From: Pseudoalteromonas sp. '520P1 No. 423'
GTDB lineage: Bacteria; Pseudomonadota; Gammaproteobacteria; Enterobacterales; Alteromonadaceae
Direction: 5' to 3'
Assembly (NCBI RefSeq): GCF_001269985.1
Contig: NZ_BBZB01000001.1
Span: 2,666,001 to 2,730,000 of the forward strand
Length of the DNA stretch: 64,000 nucleotides
In this document: positions 22,858 to 34,895 of the stretch, piece by piece
Layout: the number at the start of each line of letters is the position of its first letter
Numbering within the stretch: position 1 is the stretch's first letter
Position numbers and translations under genes: made by a program
The notes under the pieces: generated by a model
Databases searched by the model: none
Seen by the model: only the letters and a program-made list of their open reading frames with translations
Told to the model about the DNA's origin: nothing

Positions 22858-23070
22858 ATGGCTTGCGGTAAAGTTAAATGGTTTAATAATGCAAAAGGTT
22901 TCGGATTTATTGTTGCAGATGATGAAGATATATTTGCTCATTACTCAACAATTGTCATGGATGGATATAAAACACTTAAAGCAGGTCAAGATGTCACCTT
23001 TGAGTTGCAAGCAGGTCCTAAGGGTTTGCATGCAACTAATATAGCACCTACAGATGAAAACTTAGCTTAA
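22858..23070 (+). CDS. cspD: Cold-shock-like protein CspD
   Basis: A 70-residue single-stranded nucleic-acid-binding cold shock domain. The RNP1 motif appears as KGFGFI (residues 13-18) and RNP2 as DIFAHY (residues 24-29; VFVHF-like). The start [16 protein letters not shown] and the position next to clpS/clpA match CspD, a stationary-phase replication inhibitor in E. coli, rather than CspA-type proteins. Length is normal. A terminator follows directly. Confidence 0.9.
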   Translation: MACGKVKWFNNAKGFGFIVADDEDIFAHYSTIVMDGYKTLKAGQDVTFELQAGPKGLHATNIAPTDENLA

Positions 23071-23081
23071 AAATATAGTTG

Positions 23082-23103
23082 GCTCCATATTTTGGAGCTT
23101 TTT
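23082..23103 (+). terminator. Intrinsic terminator of cspD
   Basis: GCTCCA (23082-23087), loop tattt, TGGAGC (23093-23098), then TTTTT. It lies 12 bases after the cspD stop. Confidence 0.8.
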
Positions 23104-25621
<2,518 letters not shown>

Positions 25622-25647
25622 TATTTGCTAATACTGATTTAATTAAT

Positions 25648-25675
25648 AAAAGGGCATCACATGATGCCCTTTTTT
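25648..25675 (+). terminator. Intrinsic terminator of icd
   Basis: AAAAGGGCAT (25648-25657), loop cacatg, ATGCCCT then a T-run. The inner bases can extend the stem. It ends about 40 bases before rluE. Confidence 0.88.
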
Positions 25676-25714
25676 AGTATAATTAATTTAAGATAACTTT
25701 AAATTTTATGCGAA

Positions 25715-26368
25715 ATGTCAAAAATTAAAATAAAACCAAGCAAGCCTCGTTTTAATCCCACAAAACCTACAAATAAATATAAATCGCATAAATCAGTAGA
25801 ACAAAAGCCAAAAGGTCCAACTAAAGTTGTATTATTCAACAAACCTTTTGATGTCCTTTGCCAATTTACCGATGAGAAAAATGAACAAAAACCACGAAAA
25901 ACCTTAGCTGACTATATTAATGTAAAAGATGTATATCCTGCAGGCAGGCTAGATAGAGATAGTGAAGGACTACTTATTTTAACCAATAATGGTAAATTAC
26001 AAAATAAGCTCGCCTCGCCAAAACATAAAACAGAAAAAACCTATTGGGTTCAAGTTGAAGGTTCGCCAGCCGAGCTGTCTATATTAGACTTATGCCAAGG
26101 CGTAAAATTAAAAGATGGCATGACATTGCCTGCTAAAGTACGTGTTATAGATGATCCTGAGGTTTGGCAACGTGATCCACCGATACGTGAGCGTAAAAAT
26201 ATCCCAACAACTTGGTTAGAAATAAAAATAACTGAAGGGCGAAATAGGCAAGTAAGAAGAATGACCGCACATATTGGACACCCGACATTAAGGCTGATCA
26301 GATACAGTATTGGCAAGTGGTCTATTGACGATATTGATAATGGTGAATATAAAGAAGTTAAAAAGTAG
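25715..26368 (+). CDS. rluE: 23S rRNA pseudouridine(2457) synthase RluE
   Basis: A 217-residue RsuA-family pseudouridine synthase. The basic N-terminal tail ([15 protein letters not shown]) is followed by [12 protein letters not shown] and by the catalytic segment [18 protein letters not shown], with the active-site Asp in GRLDRDS. It ends with the typical [25 protein letters not shown]. The lack of an N-terminal S4 domain, the length and the position next to icd suit RluE, which modifies 23S rRNA U2457 in E. coli. Confidence 0.9.
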   Translation: MSKIKIKPSKPRFNPTKPTNKYKSHKSVEQKPKGPTKVVLFNKPFDVLCQFTDEKNEQKPRKTLADYINVKDVYPAGRLDRDSEGLLILTNNGKLQNKLASPKHKTEKTYWVQVEGSPAELSILDLCQGVKLKDGMTLPAKVRVIDDPEVWQRDPPIRERKNIPTTWLEIKITEGRNRQVRRMTAHIGHPTLRLIRYSIGKWSIDDIDNGEYKEVKK

Positions 26369-26386
26369 CTTATGATTTATTAAACA

Positions 26387-26415
26387 AACCTTACAAATTT
26401 GTGTAAGGTTTTTTT
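26387..26415. terminator. Terminator between convergent rluE and maeA
   Basis: AACCTTACA (26387-26395), loop aatttg, TGTAAGGTT (26402-26410), followed by T on the plus strand and preceded by A. It can serve both rluE and maeA. Confidence 0.85.
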
Positions 26416-26439
26416 ATTTAACGACTAATCACTTATATC

Positions 26440-28125
26440 TTATAAACTACAGCGTTTGTAGTTTCTGTATTCCGGTAACCAGTAATTTTTTTCTATCGCG
26501 GCTCTAATTGCATCATCTGAAATTTCTAATGCTACACCTTCTTCAATTGCTTTTTTAGCTAGTTTAAAGGCTATCTTTTTACTTAAAGATTCGATGTCTG
26601 TTAGTGCTGGCAGTAAACTCCCCTCGCCGGTATTAGCAAGTGGAGAGTTTTCAGCAAGTGTTTCACTGGTGATCATTAACATGCTTTCAGTAACACGCGT
26701 TGCGTTAGCTGCAATCACACCCAGACCAATACCAGGGAAAATATAACTGTTATTACATTGTGGTATTTTAAACTCTTTACCTTCAAACTCAAATGGTGCA
26801 AATGGGCTGCCTGTAGCAACAATTGCTTGACCTTGTGTCCAAGTAATCACATCTTGTGGTGTTGCTTCTACTTGCTTAGAAGGATTACTTAATGGGAATA
26901 TGATAGGTCTATCACATCCTTGGTACATCGTTTTAATAACTTGTTCTGTAAATAAACCAGGCTGACCTGAAACACCAATTAAGATATCGGGTTTAGCACA
27001 GTGCATTACATCTAATAATGATGCAAATTCGCCGCTATAGCTCCACTCTTTTAGTGCATCTTTACTTTGTACGAGTGCTGCTTGAAAATCACGTAAGCCA
27101 CCCATGCCTTCACTTAATAAACCAAAACGGTCAACCATGAAAATTTGCCTGCGCGCTTGTGCTTCACTGATCCCTTCAGTGACCATTTGGCTGATGATTT
27201 GCTCAGCAATACCACAACCAGCAGAACCAGAACCCACAAAAACAACTTTTTGTTCTGATAGTTTTACCTCTTTAACACGACAAGCAGCTAACAATGAACC
27301 TACAGTAACTGAAGCTGTGCCCTGAATATCATCATTAAAACAACAAATTTCATCTCTGTAACGTTTAAGTAATGGCATTGCATTAGGTTGTGCAAAATCT
27401 TCAAACTGCAATAATACATTTGGCCAGCGGCGCTTGATTGCATTTATAAATAAATATACAAACTCATCGTATTCATCTTGATTGATTCGTTTATGGCGTG
27501 CACCCATATACATAGGATCGTTTAATAATTTTTCATTATTAGTACCTACATCCAGCATTACAGGTAAAGTATAGGCTGGGCTTATGCCTCCACATGCTGT
27601 ATACAAAGATAACTTACCTATTGGAATGCCCATACCGCCTATGCCCTGATCGCCAAGGCCTAATATTCTTTCTCCATCTGTTACAACAATTACTTTGACG
27701 CTATTTTTTGTCGCATTACGTAAAATGTCATCAATTTGATGGCGTTCTTCATATGATATAAATAAACCACGAGAACTACGGTAAATATCGGAGAATTGCT
27801 CACATGCATCACCTACCGTTGGTGTATATATAATTGGCATCATTTCTTCTAAATGTTCGCGTACCAAACGGTAAAAAAGTGTTTCATTATTATCATGAAT
27901 TGCGCGTAGATAAATATGCTTATTCAGGTCTTCATCAAATTTTGTATATTGTTGGTAACAACGTTCAACTTGTTCTTCGATTGTTTCATAACGCGGAGGC
28001 AATAAACCAGTTAAATTAAAGCTTTCTCTTTCTCGTTCTGTAAATGCACTGCCTTTATTTAATAAAGGTGTTTCTAGTAGGCTTGGCCCCGAATAAGGGA
28101 TATATAAGTAGCTTTGATTATTCAT
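26440..28125 (-). CDS. maeA: NAD-dependent malic enzyme
   Basis: Oxidative decarboxylation of malate to pyruvate with NAD+. The 561-residue protein is of the large SfcA/MaeA type: [17 protein letters not shown] at the start, the [13 protein letters not shown] segment, [15 protein letters not shown], the metal-site region [23 protein letters not shown], and the Rossmann motif [14 protein letters not shown]. It ends in [12 protein letters not shown]. Length is normal for SfcA (565 in E. coli). It is intact and stands alone. Confidence 0.95.
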   Translation of the reverse strand: MNNQSYLYIPYSGPSLLETPLLNKGSAFTERERESFNLTGLLPPRYETIEEQVERCYQQYTKFDEDLNKHIYLRAIHDNNETLFYRLVREHLEEMMPIIYTPTVGDACEQFSDIYRSSRGLFISYEERHQIDDILRNATKNSVKVIVVTDGERILGLGDQGIGGMGIPIGKLSLYTACGGISPAYTLPVMLDVGTNNEKLLNDPMYMGARHKRINQDEYDEFVYLFINAIKRRWPNVLLQFEDFAQPNAMPLLKRYRDEICCFNDDIQGTASVTVGSLLAACRVKEVKLSEQKVVFVGSGSAGCGIAEQIISQMVTEGISEAQARRQIFMVDRFGLLSEGMGGLRDFQAALVQSKDALKEWSYSGEFASLLDVMHCAKPDILIGVSGQPGLFTEQVIKTMYQGCDRPIIFPLSNPSKQVEATPQDVITWTQGQAIVATGSPFAPFEFEGKEFKIPQCNNSYIFPGIGLGVIAANATRVTESMLMITSETLAENSPLANTGEGSLLPALTDIESLSKKIAFKLAKKAIEEGVALEISDDAIRAAIEKNYWLPEYRNYKRCSL

Positions 28126-28307
28126 TGTCTCTCTAGCGTTTTAATGTGTTCAATACAATAGCTAATTATTATGGTTATATAAAAAATTGCAATGAATATT
28201 CACTTGTATACAGCAAAAACTTGACATAAAAACATGAATTAACGCTATTTATACAAAAAAGTTACAGCTCGGATGAGATCAATTTATTTATAGCCATTAT
28301 TTTTTAG

Positions 28308-29080
28308 CTATTATTCCAAAATATCTCGTTTTACCGGATAAATTACAAAGCAAAGCTAGTATTAGATCAGACCTATCAATGTGGCATCGTCATTGTTTCT
28401 GAAATGGATAAACGCGTTATATCTTTGGCCTCAGATCTTGCAAGAAAAGGAATGAAACATCTGATCGGTAATTTACCTAAGCCAATTTTTATTGAAAATC
28501 TAACTGCTATTATGGATAAGCTTCACTTGTTTTTACAAGAAGGTGTGCAATCAAATCTTGAGCTCACCGAAGACGAGTTATTAAATGCAATAACTGAAAA
28601 CCAGATCACGCCTTTTTACTAACCTAAAGTTGATAGTAAGGCCAATAGAGTATCAAGTATAGAAGCGCTAGCGCGTATAGTTAGGCCACAAGATCTTCAC
28701 CCAATTGCGCCTTCTGCGTTTATCCCTGTCGCTCAAAAATATGGAGGGTTTGGCCTTTCTTTAGATGATTTTGGCACTGGGTTTACAAAATTAAATCAGC
28801 TTAGAACGTTACCTTTTACTGAGATAAAGATAGACCGCAGTTTAATCTCAGGGATCCATAATGACCCTTTTGAACAAACGATTGTAAATGCTCTGGTTGA
28901 TTTATCTAAAAAACAAAAGATCGATTTAGTCGCTAAAGGAATAGAGCTTTTTGAAGAACTAGAGTTTTTACAATATTATAACAAAACATTTTGATGCAAG
29001 AATATTTAATTAGTAAACCAAAACCAATTCAGGAATTGTTAAAATCGCATCATGTATGGCAAAAGTCCGTAATAAATTAA
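28308..29080 (+). pseudogene. Receiver-EAL (c-di-GMP phosphodiesterase) remnant
   Basis: Remains of a response regulator fused to an EAL domain, which would hydrolyse cyclic di-GMP. The first piece (to 28622) covers the end of a receiver (CGIVIVSEMDKR, NLPKPI) and reads ITPFY, then TAA (28620-28622) where EAL proteins have Gln (FYQPKVD). The frame continues PKVDSKANRVSSIEALARIV with the EALAR motif intact. An internal deletion then joins FIPVAQKYG to FGLSLDDFGTGFTKLNQL, losing about 70-80 residues. DLVAKGIE has Lys where DLVAEGIE has the catalytic Glu. A further frameshift follows NKTF, and the last 28 codons (MQEYLISKPKPIQELLKS) run to 29080. The gene is non-functional. Confidence 0.85.
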
Positions 29081-29100
29081 CTTTATAAGTGTATTTGGAT

Positions 29101-29130
29101 CAGGGAGGGAATTTTCTCCTCCCTGTTTCT
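29101..29130. terminator. Strong hairpin between the EAL remnant and ggt
   Basis: CAGGGAGG (29101-29108), loop gaattttct, CCTCCCTG (29118-29125), then TTTCT. It lies 15 bases past the ggt stop (29145, minus strand) and also after the EAL remnant on the plus strand. Confidence 0.75.
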
Positions 29131-29144
29131 AAAGAATATTGAAA

Positions 29145-30896
29145 TTATTCTGACAGCGCTATACCCTCTCGCCTTGGATCAGCTGCACCATATAGTTTGC
29201 TATTAATCAATTCAACAGCATGAATACCTGAATTTAAATCAACAATTTTAACTGTATGCCCTAAATTTTCAAAATCAGCCGCTTTTAAGGCGAGTTGAGT
29301 ATTATTTTCGAGGCTAGTATAACGATTACGATTTGTGATCCTCGGCATATTAATCGCCTCTTGTGCACTAAGGCCCCAGTCTAAAACACCAATAACAGCT
29401 TGTGCCACATAATTTATAATGCGACTGCCACCTGGTGAGCCTATAACAAGTCTTAAGCTCCCATCTTTATTAAATACCATCACTGGAGACATAGAGCTTC
29501 TTGGGCGCTTATTTGGCTCAACCCGATTTATAACCTCTAGACCATTTTTCTTAGGAGATAATGCAAAATCTGTTAACTGATTATTTAATAGATACCCGTT
29601 CACCATTAAAGTTGAACCAAATGCCATTTCTATCGAGGTTGTCATCGAAATCGCATTGCCTTTTGCATCTACAATCGAAATATGACTGGTTGATGGCATT
29701 TCATATGCGTCATCAATCGCATAAGCTAAATTTTGTACCGGCTCGCCCGCGTTTACTTTACCCATATCATTTCGAGTGATTAAAGCAGCGCGTTTAGTAA
29801 TATATCTAGGCGCTAATAATTCATTTACAGGGATTGATGCAAAATCAGGATCTGCCATATACACATCTCTATCAGCAAAAGCTAAACGAGAAGCTTGGGT
29901 AAAATAATGTAGTGCTTTCACATTATTAACTTCATATTGTGATAGATTTTTATCTTCTAATAATCTTAATATTTGTAATAATGCAACGCCGCCTGAACTT
30001 GGGGGCCCCATGGAGCAGACTTTATACTCATGATATGGTGCACAAACTGCCTGTCGTTCTTTGGCTTGATATTGCTTAATATCCTCAACAGTTAATATAC
30101 CGGGTGCAACTTTTGAATTTTGAACTGTTGCTGCTATTTTTTTTGCATTTTCCCCTGAATAAAATGCTGTTACGCCTTCTTTCGCAAGCTGTTTGTAAAA
30201 CTTCGATAATTCTGGATTTTTTTTATTAGTACCTGCTTTTATTACTTGATCATTTGGAAAAAAGTATTCTTTTGTTCCCGGCATTTGATGTACACCCGGA
30301 TTAAATTTCTTGCTTAACAACATTTCTAGTCGAGGAGATACTATAAAGCCATTTTCAGCCAATGCAATTGCATCATCAAATAACATATTCCAAGGTAAAT
30401 TGCCTTTTGTTTTATGTGCCTTTGCTAATGCAGCAAGTACGCCGGGTACACCAACTGAACGCCCGCCCACAACCGCATCAATCCATCTCACAGCATTACC
30501 GTTTTTATCTAAGAATAATTCGGAATTAGCTTTACTAGGCGCAGTTTCCCGACCATCAAAGGTCGTTAAGTGATCCATTTTTTTATCGAAGTGCATAATA
30601 AAAGCACCACCGCCAATACCTGATGATTGCGGTTCAACTAACGTTAATACAGCTTGTACAGCAATTGCGGCATCAATCGCACTGCCACCTTTTGCCAAAA
30701 TAGCTTGGCCCGCTTTAACTGCATATGGATTGGCAGCGGCAACCATGAACTTATTACCTATAGAAGCTTTTTTTAAATCAAAGCCAGTTGCAGCTTCAGG
30801 TTCTCTATCTTCTCTTTTTGGTTTTTGTGCAACATCGTGGGCAACAACAGATAATGGCAAGGTTGCTACAAATAAATAAGTAATTATTTTTTTCAT
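29145..30896 (-). CDS. ggt: Gamma-glutamyltransferase (glutathione hydrolase)
   Basis: This periplasmic enzyme cleaves gamma-glutamyl bonds, mainly of glutathione, and is made as a self-cleaving precursor. The 583-residue protein has a signal peptide (MKKIITYLFVATLPLSVVA), the large subunit with GGSAIDAAIAVQAVLTLVEPQ and GIGGGAFIMHFD, and the small subunit starting at Thr403 in PSTSHISIVD, the autocatalytic nucleophile by alignment with E. coli Thr391. NNQLTDF, RPRSSMSP and GSPGGSRII (the gamma-glutamyl site) are present. Length is normal. It is a single gene with an adjacent terminator. Confidence 0.94.
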   Translation of the reverse strand: MKKIITYLFVATLPLSVVAHDVAQKPKREDREPEAATGFDLKKASIGNKFMVAAANPYAVKAGQAILAKGGSAIDAAIAVQAVLTLVEPQSSGIGGGAFIMHFDKKMDHLTTFDGRETAPSKANSELFLDKNGNAVRWIDAVVGGRSVGVPGVLAALAKAHKTKGNLPWNMLFDDAIALAENGFIVSPRLEMLLSKKFNPGVHQMPGTKEYFFPNDQVIKAGTNKKNPELSKFYKQLAKEGVTAFYSGENAKKIAATVQNSKVAPGILTVEDIKQYQAKERQAVCAPYHEYKVCSMGPPSSGGVALLQILRLLEDKNLSQYEVNNVKALHYFTQASRLAFADRDVYMADPDFASIPVNELLAPRYITKRAALITRNDMGKVNAGEPVQNLAYAIDDAYEMPSTSHISIVDAKGNAISMTTSIEMAFGSTLMVNGYLLNNQLTDFALSPKKNGLEVINRVEPNKRPRSSMSPVMVFNKDGSLRLVIGSPGGSRIINYVAQAVIGVLDWGLSAQEAINMPRITNRNRYTSLENNTQLALKAADFENLGHTVKIVDLNSGIHAVELINSKLYGAADPRREGIALSE

Positions 30897-31003
30897 AATT
30901 GTATTTTTTATTAACTCAATATTTGCATTTTAATGTTAAAACAGCAAAATAAGCAAAGCATTAGCAGTTCTTTTTGTTTTACCTAACCGTTTTATGGATA
31001 CAG

Positions 31004-31591
31004 ATGATCGATTTACCTTTAAGTAAAAAATATATTTTTCCGCCGTTACTTCTAATCTTTTGCAGTTTTTCTTTTGAATTATTGTCTTTAAATCCAATAC
31101 TTGAATTTAATCGTTCATTAATACAGCAAGGCGAGTTTTGGCGGTTGCTAACGGGTCAATTTGTGCATTCAAACTGGTATCACTTAGCGCTAAACTGTGG
31201 TGGAATTATCTTGATATGGGCATTACACGCAGAGCATACATCTCCTAACAGGTATGCTTTTAATATTCTGTTTTTAGCTTTATTTTGTGGTTTAGGCTTA
31301 TATGCTTTTTACCCTCAAACACATATTTATACCGGGTTAAGTGGTTTATTACATGGTGTGATTGTTTTTGGTGCTATTAAAGATATTAATAGTGGCATGA
31401 AATCTGGTTATCTTTTATTGCTAGGCGTATGGGCAAAAGTATTATGGGAGCAATATTCTGGGCCTAATGCCGATGTAGGCGCATTGATTGATGCAAGGGT
31501 TGCTATTGAAGCACATTTAATTGGTGCGATTGGTGGTAGCTTGTTTTTACTTGAAAAACCACTTTTAAAATTAAGCGCTAACAGAAGGTAA
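31004..31591 (+). CDS. rrtA: Rhombosortase (rhomboid-family protease for GlyGly-CTERM proteins)
   Basis: A 195-residue polytopic membrane serine protease of the rhomboid superfamily. It has HSNWYHLALNCGG (His/Asn of rhomboids, residues 55-67), the nucleophile Ser113 in YTGLSGLLHG, and the catalytic His171 in EAHLIGAIGG, with about six membrane segments. The short size, EFWRLLTGQFVHSNW and the GLSG form match rhombosortases, which cleave proteins bearing the GlyGly-CTERM tail. A matching substrate is encoded at 37.5-40 kb. I chose ATG 31004; the frame also extends to a TTG at 30974. A terminator follows. Confidence 0.85.
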   Translation: MIDLPLSKKYIFPPLLLIFCSFSFELLSLNPILEFNRSLIQQGEFWRLLTGQFVHSNWYHLALNCGGIILIWALHAEHTSPNRYAFNILFLALFCGLGLYAFYPQTHIYTGLSGLLHGVIVFGAIKDINSGMKSGYLLLLGVWAKVLWEQYSGPNADVGALIDARVAIEAHLIGAIGGSLFLLEKPLLKLSANRR

Positions 31592-31602
31592 TACAATTAA
31601 AA

Positions 31603-31625
31603 AAGCCTAGGGAATTCCTAGGCTT
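31603..31625. terminator. Hairpin between rhombosortase and the S9 peptidase gene
   Basis: AAGCCTAGG, loop GAATT, CCTAGGCTT, preceded by six A; thus a T-run follows on the minus strand only further out. It lies between convergent genes (stops 31591 and 31651). Confidence 0.75.
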
Positions 31626-31650
31626 CTATCTAGTTTTAAAAAAGCACTAA

Positions 31651-34131
31651 TTAAAGCTTTTCTTCAAACAACTTATGTATTCTACGGTATTCATCTAACC
31701 AGCTTGAAGGCTGGCGAAATCCATGTGGTTCAACAGGGTAAATTGCCGTTTCAAAGTCTTCTTTTTCAAGTTCGATGAAACGCTGTACTAAACGTACTAC
31801 ATCTTGAAAAAATACATTATCATCAACCATAGGCGCGTTGATCAATAAGTTTTTCTCTAAACCTTCAGCAAAATAGATAGGTGAACTACGCTCGTAAGCA
31901 ATTGGATCAACGTCAGGACGATTTAAGATATTAGATGTATAACCATCATTATAATGAGCCCAATCACTTACAGGGCGAAGTGCTGCACCTGCTTGGAATA
32001 ATTCAGGACGTGTTAATAATGCCATAAATGTCATGAAACCACCGTAAGAGCCACCATATGTGCCTACTCTTTGATCGTTAACATTCGCATTTTTTTCCAT
32101 CCATTTAACACCATCAGCTAAATCTTGAATTTCAGGTGTGCCCATATTTCGGTAAATCGCTGTACGCCAATCACGACCGTAGCCTTTAGATGCACGGTAA
32201 TCCATATCCATTACAACATAACCTTGCTCAGCAAGTAGTGAATGGAACATAAATTCACGGAAATATCCAGACCAACCTAGATGTGAGTTTTGTAAATAGC
32301 CAGCACCATGATTAAAGATAACAGCTTTACGATTTTTGCCTGTTTCGCCTTCTTTATAGTCTGCTGGGTAATATACTTTTGCATATATTGGCTGTTCAGA
32401 ATGAGAAGATTCAACAGCAATTACTTTAGGTGTAATAAGAGATGTATTTAAAAATTGCTCTGAAACTGTATTAGTTAAACGAGTCACCTCTGCGCCAGCT
32501 GTCGCATCTGTCATGTATAACTCTGTCGGTAATGCTAATTTTGAATGAGATAATAATAATTTAGATTCATCAGGGCTCAATGAGAAATCTGTCATACCAT
32601 TTAAATCAGTGATAGCTTCACGGTTACCCGTTTGAACATTAACACGGTAAACTTCGTAAATTCCTGGGTGCTTTTCGTTAGCTTTATAATAAATATGGCT
32701 ATCATCTTTTGTTAAAACTAAATGCGAAATAACAAATTTACCTTGTGTTAAAGCTGATACTTCACCATTTACTGGCTTTTTATAAAGTTGGCTATAACCT
32801 GATTCTTCAGATAAGAAATATAATGTTTCTGAGTTATTTAACCAACCAAAATCATTGTAAGCATAATTTACCCAAGCATCATCATGTAATCTGTGTTGTG
32901 GTACAAACTCTGATTTATCAAAATCTACTGATGCAATCCATCTATCTTTGTTATCCCAAGCTTCAAGCATCACAGCAGCCTGTGTACCTTGTTGATTCCA
33001 TTGAATGGCACTTTGTGACCAAGTCCAATCACTCATTAAATTAATAGAGCGAGGCGATTTTTCTGATTTGTATTTTTTACCATCTCTGGCGTAGTTTTCT
33101 TTTTTAACATCTGCTAGTACATCTTCATCGAAGCCAGGTAATTTATCAAACGTTAATTCTGTTTGTACACCTGTCGTTAAATCTAAGGAATAAACAATCG
33201 AAGTTTGTGGTTTTGCATCAGCAACACGGCGACGTACTTTTTCTGCTTTAACACGACCATCATCTGCAATGTAATTTGGCATAATATCGCCATCTGCACG
33301 CCAGGATGTTTTTTTAGTAACAACAGCAATGATATGAGTGCCGTTAGGTGACAGTTGTGCATCAATCAAACGCATGCCTTTACCTAAGTAAAATGCTTCA
33401 TCAACGCGGCTAGGGTTATTAGCGTTAATTTCATTTTTTAAATTTTCTTTATCTTTTTTATTTTTATGTGTCAGAGCTATATAATCAATTAATTTATGTT
33501 GCTCTTGTGCGATGTAATCTTTTGGCTCAACAACACCTTTAGGTTTATCTGCCATTTTTAAATTAGCGATCTCAACTGTTAAACCGGTTTTAAGATCAAC
33601 TTTATTTAACTTTGAACCTTCACGGTAAACTAAACTACCATCATTTAAAAATTGTACTTGTGATTCATTTGCAGATGAACGTGTAATTTGCGTTAAAGCA
33701 CCCGTTTTTACATTCTGAACAAATACATCGCCCTTAAATACATATGCTTGTAATTTTCCATCTTTAGAGTAAACAGCATATTTAGAACCCGTTTGGTGCA
33801 GTGCTTCAACCGCTACTTTGTCACCATTGTTATTTGCTGTTAGATTTTGATTAAATAAATCTTTAAGCTCGTTACCTGCTTGTTTACGCGTATAAAATAC
33901 AGAGCTTGAATCGGCTGCCCAATATGAAGAAAGTGGTTGGCGACCTAGCCAATCAGGGTGGGCCATTGCTTGCTTTAATGTAATTGAAGTTTCACCAGCT
34001 TTAACTGGTGCTTCAATAACTTTAGCAACAGGCGCAACTGTTGTAGTGGTAGATTCATTTGATAGTGTTTGACAACCTGTTAATGCAAAAGTAGCAGAAA
34101 CGGCAAGTGCAATTAGCGTTTTATTAACCAT
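31651..34131 (-). CDS. S9 family (prolyl oligopeptidase/DPP-IV-like) lipoprotein peptidase
   Basis: An 826-residue serine peptidase. The N-terminus is a lipoprotein signal (MVNKTLIALAVSATFALTGC, with Cys20 as the lipid anchor), so it is probably attached to the envelope. A beta-propeller region follows (repeated strands, e.g. SRSINLMSDWTWSQSAIQWN). The C-terminal alpha/beta hydrolase has the nucleophile Ser695 in GTYGGSYGGFM, Asp770/771 in APMVDDNVFF and His803 in VEPHGFRQP. Such enzymes remove dipeptides or cut short peptides. The gene is intact and stands alone; the specificity is not predictable. Confidence 0.9.
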   Translation of the reverse strand: MVNKTLIALAVSATFALTGCQTLSNESTTTTVAPVAKVIEAPVKAGETSITLKQAMAHPDWLGRQPLSSYWAADSSSVFYTRKQAGNELKDLFNQNLTANNNGDKVAVEALHQTGSKYAVYSKDGKLQAYVFKGDVFVQNVKTGALTQITRSSANESQVQFLNDGSLVYREGSKLNKVDLKTGLTVEIANLKMADKPKGVVEPKDYIAQEQHKLIDYIALTHKNKKDKENLKNEINANNPSRVDEAFYLGKGMRLIDAQLSPNGTHIIAVVTKKTSWRADGDIMPNYIADDGRVKAEKVRRRVADAKPQTSIVYSLDLTTGVQTELTFDKLPGFDEDVLADVKKENYARDGKKYKSEKSPRSINLMSDWTWSQSAIQWNQQGTQAAVMLEAWDNKDRWIASVDFDKSEFVPQHRLHDDAWVNYAYNDFGWLNNSETLYFLSEESGYSQLYKKPVNGEVSALTQGKFVISHLVLTKDDSHIYYKANEKHPGIYEVYRVNVQTGNREAITDLNGMTDFSLSPDESKLLLSHSKLALPTELYMTDATAGAEVTRLTNTVSEQFLNTSLITPKVIAVESSHSEQPIYAKVYYPADYKEGETGKNRKAVIFNHGAGYLQNSHLGWSGYFREFMFHSLLAEQGYVVMDMDYRASKGYGRDWRTAIYRNMGTPEIQDLADGVKWMEKNANVNDQRVGTYGGSYGGFMTFMALLTRPELFQAGAALRPVSDWAHYNDGYTSNILNRPDVDPIAYERSSPIYFAEGLEKNLLINAPMVDDNVFFQDVVRLVQRFIELEKEDFETAIYPVEPHGFRQPSSWLDEYRRIHKLFEEKL

Positions 34132-34293
34132 AGCGTATTCAGTATTCTTATATTGGAATTATCTGCTAGTAATTTAAACTCACTGTATAAAATAGCAATG
34201 GTTTTAATCGTAAAGAATTGTTACTTGGACGAAAGAGATTTTAACGCTTATTCATTCGTAATACTTGCATATCAAATATTTTACATTGATATA

Positions 34294-34351
34294 ACTTACC
34301 TAGCAGGAGTGGTAAGTATTACCAACCCTACAATTAAGCTAAGTTGGTAAT
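34294..34351. repeat. Two adjacent perfect hairpins
   Basis: ACTTACC/GGTAAGT (34294-34300 and 34311-34317), immediately followed by ATTACCAAC/GTTGGTAAT (34318-34326 and 34343-34351). They lie in the 229-base gap upstream of the S9 gene and after the symporter remnant. There is no T-run, so simple termination is not obvious. I see no gene in the rest of the gap. Confidence 0.5.
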
Positions 34352-34360
34352 ACCATCAAA

Positions 34361-34839
34361 TTATTCCCAAATTCCTTTTTCTACTTTTCCTTTAAGCTGA
34401 GGGAAGTCACTGGCTTTAAAACTCGGTTCTTCACCAGCACGTTTTTGAGCTAAATAATGTTTAATCACTTTAATTGCAAGATTAGATAATAATACTAATG
34501 CTACTAAGTTTACCAAAGCCATTAAACCCATAGAAGCATCAGCCAAATTCCAAACAATATCAATTTTAGCAATCGCACCAAACATCACCATACCCACAGC
34601 ACATAACCTAAATGGAGTTAAAAAGTGGGTTTTATTTTTACTTAAAATAAAATATTTGATTCAGCATAAGAGTAATTTGCAATGATAGAAGTAAAACAAA
34701 ATAGTAAAATAGAGCCCGCGATAAAAGCACCCGCCCATTGACCTACATGTGATTGCAGCGCAATAATCGTCAATGAAACCAGGCATAAACCTTGAAAACA
34801 ACAACTGCTAATTAACAAAAAAACCATCAATATTAACAT
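34361..34839 (-). pseudogene. Sodium:alanine symporter (AGCS family) remnant
   Basis: Only the last third of an AGCS transporter is left; family members have about 480-500 residues. The upstream piece reads VSLTIIALQSHVGQWAGAFIA, then FTSIIANYSYAESNILF and a stop. One base of shift restores the continuing frame: LSKNKTHFLTPFRLCAVGMVMFG, then WNLADASMGLMALVNL, to the normal end KGIWE at 34361. The N-terminal two thirds with the sodium and substrate sites are missing. It is therefore a truncated, frameshifted pseudogene. Confidence 0.85.
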
Positions 34840-34895
34840 TTAATGGTTTTTTGTAGCTTCTTATTTTTGATATTTTATAGTTGATTTATCGTTAA

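Noticed and set aside
34153..34350. 65-codon plus-strand frame upstream of the S9 gene
   Set aside because: There is no ribosome binding site and no family pattern, and it includes the two hairpins. Probably not coding.
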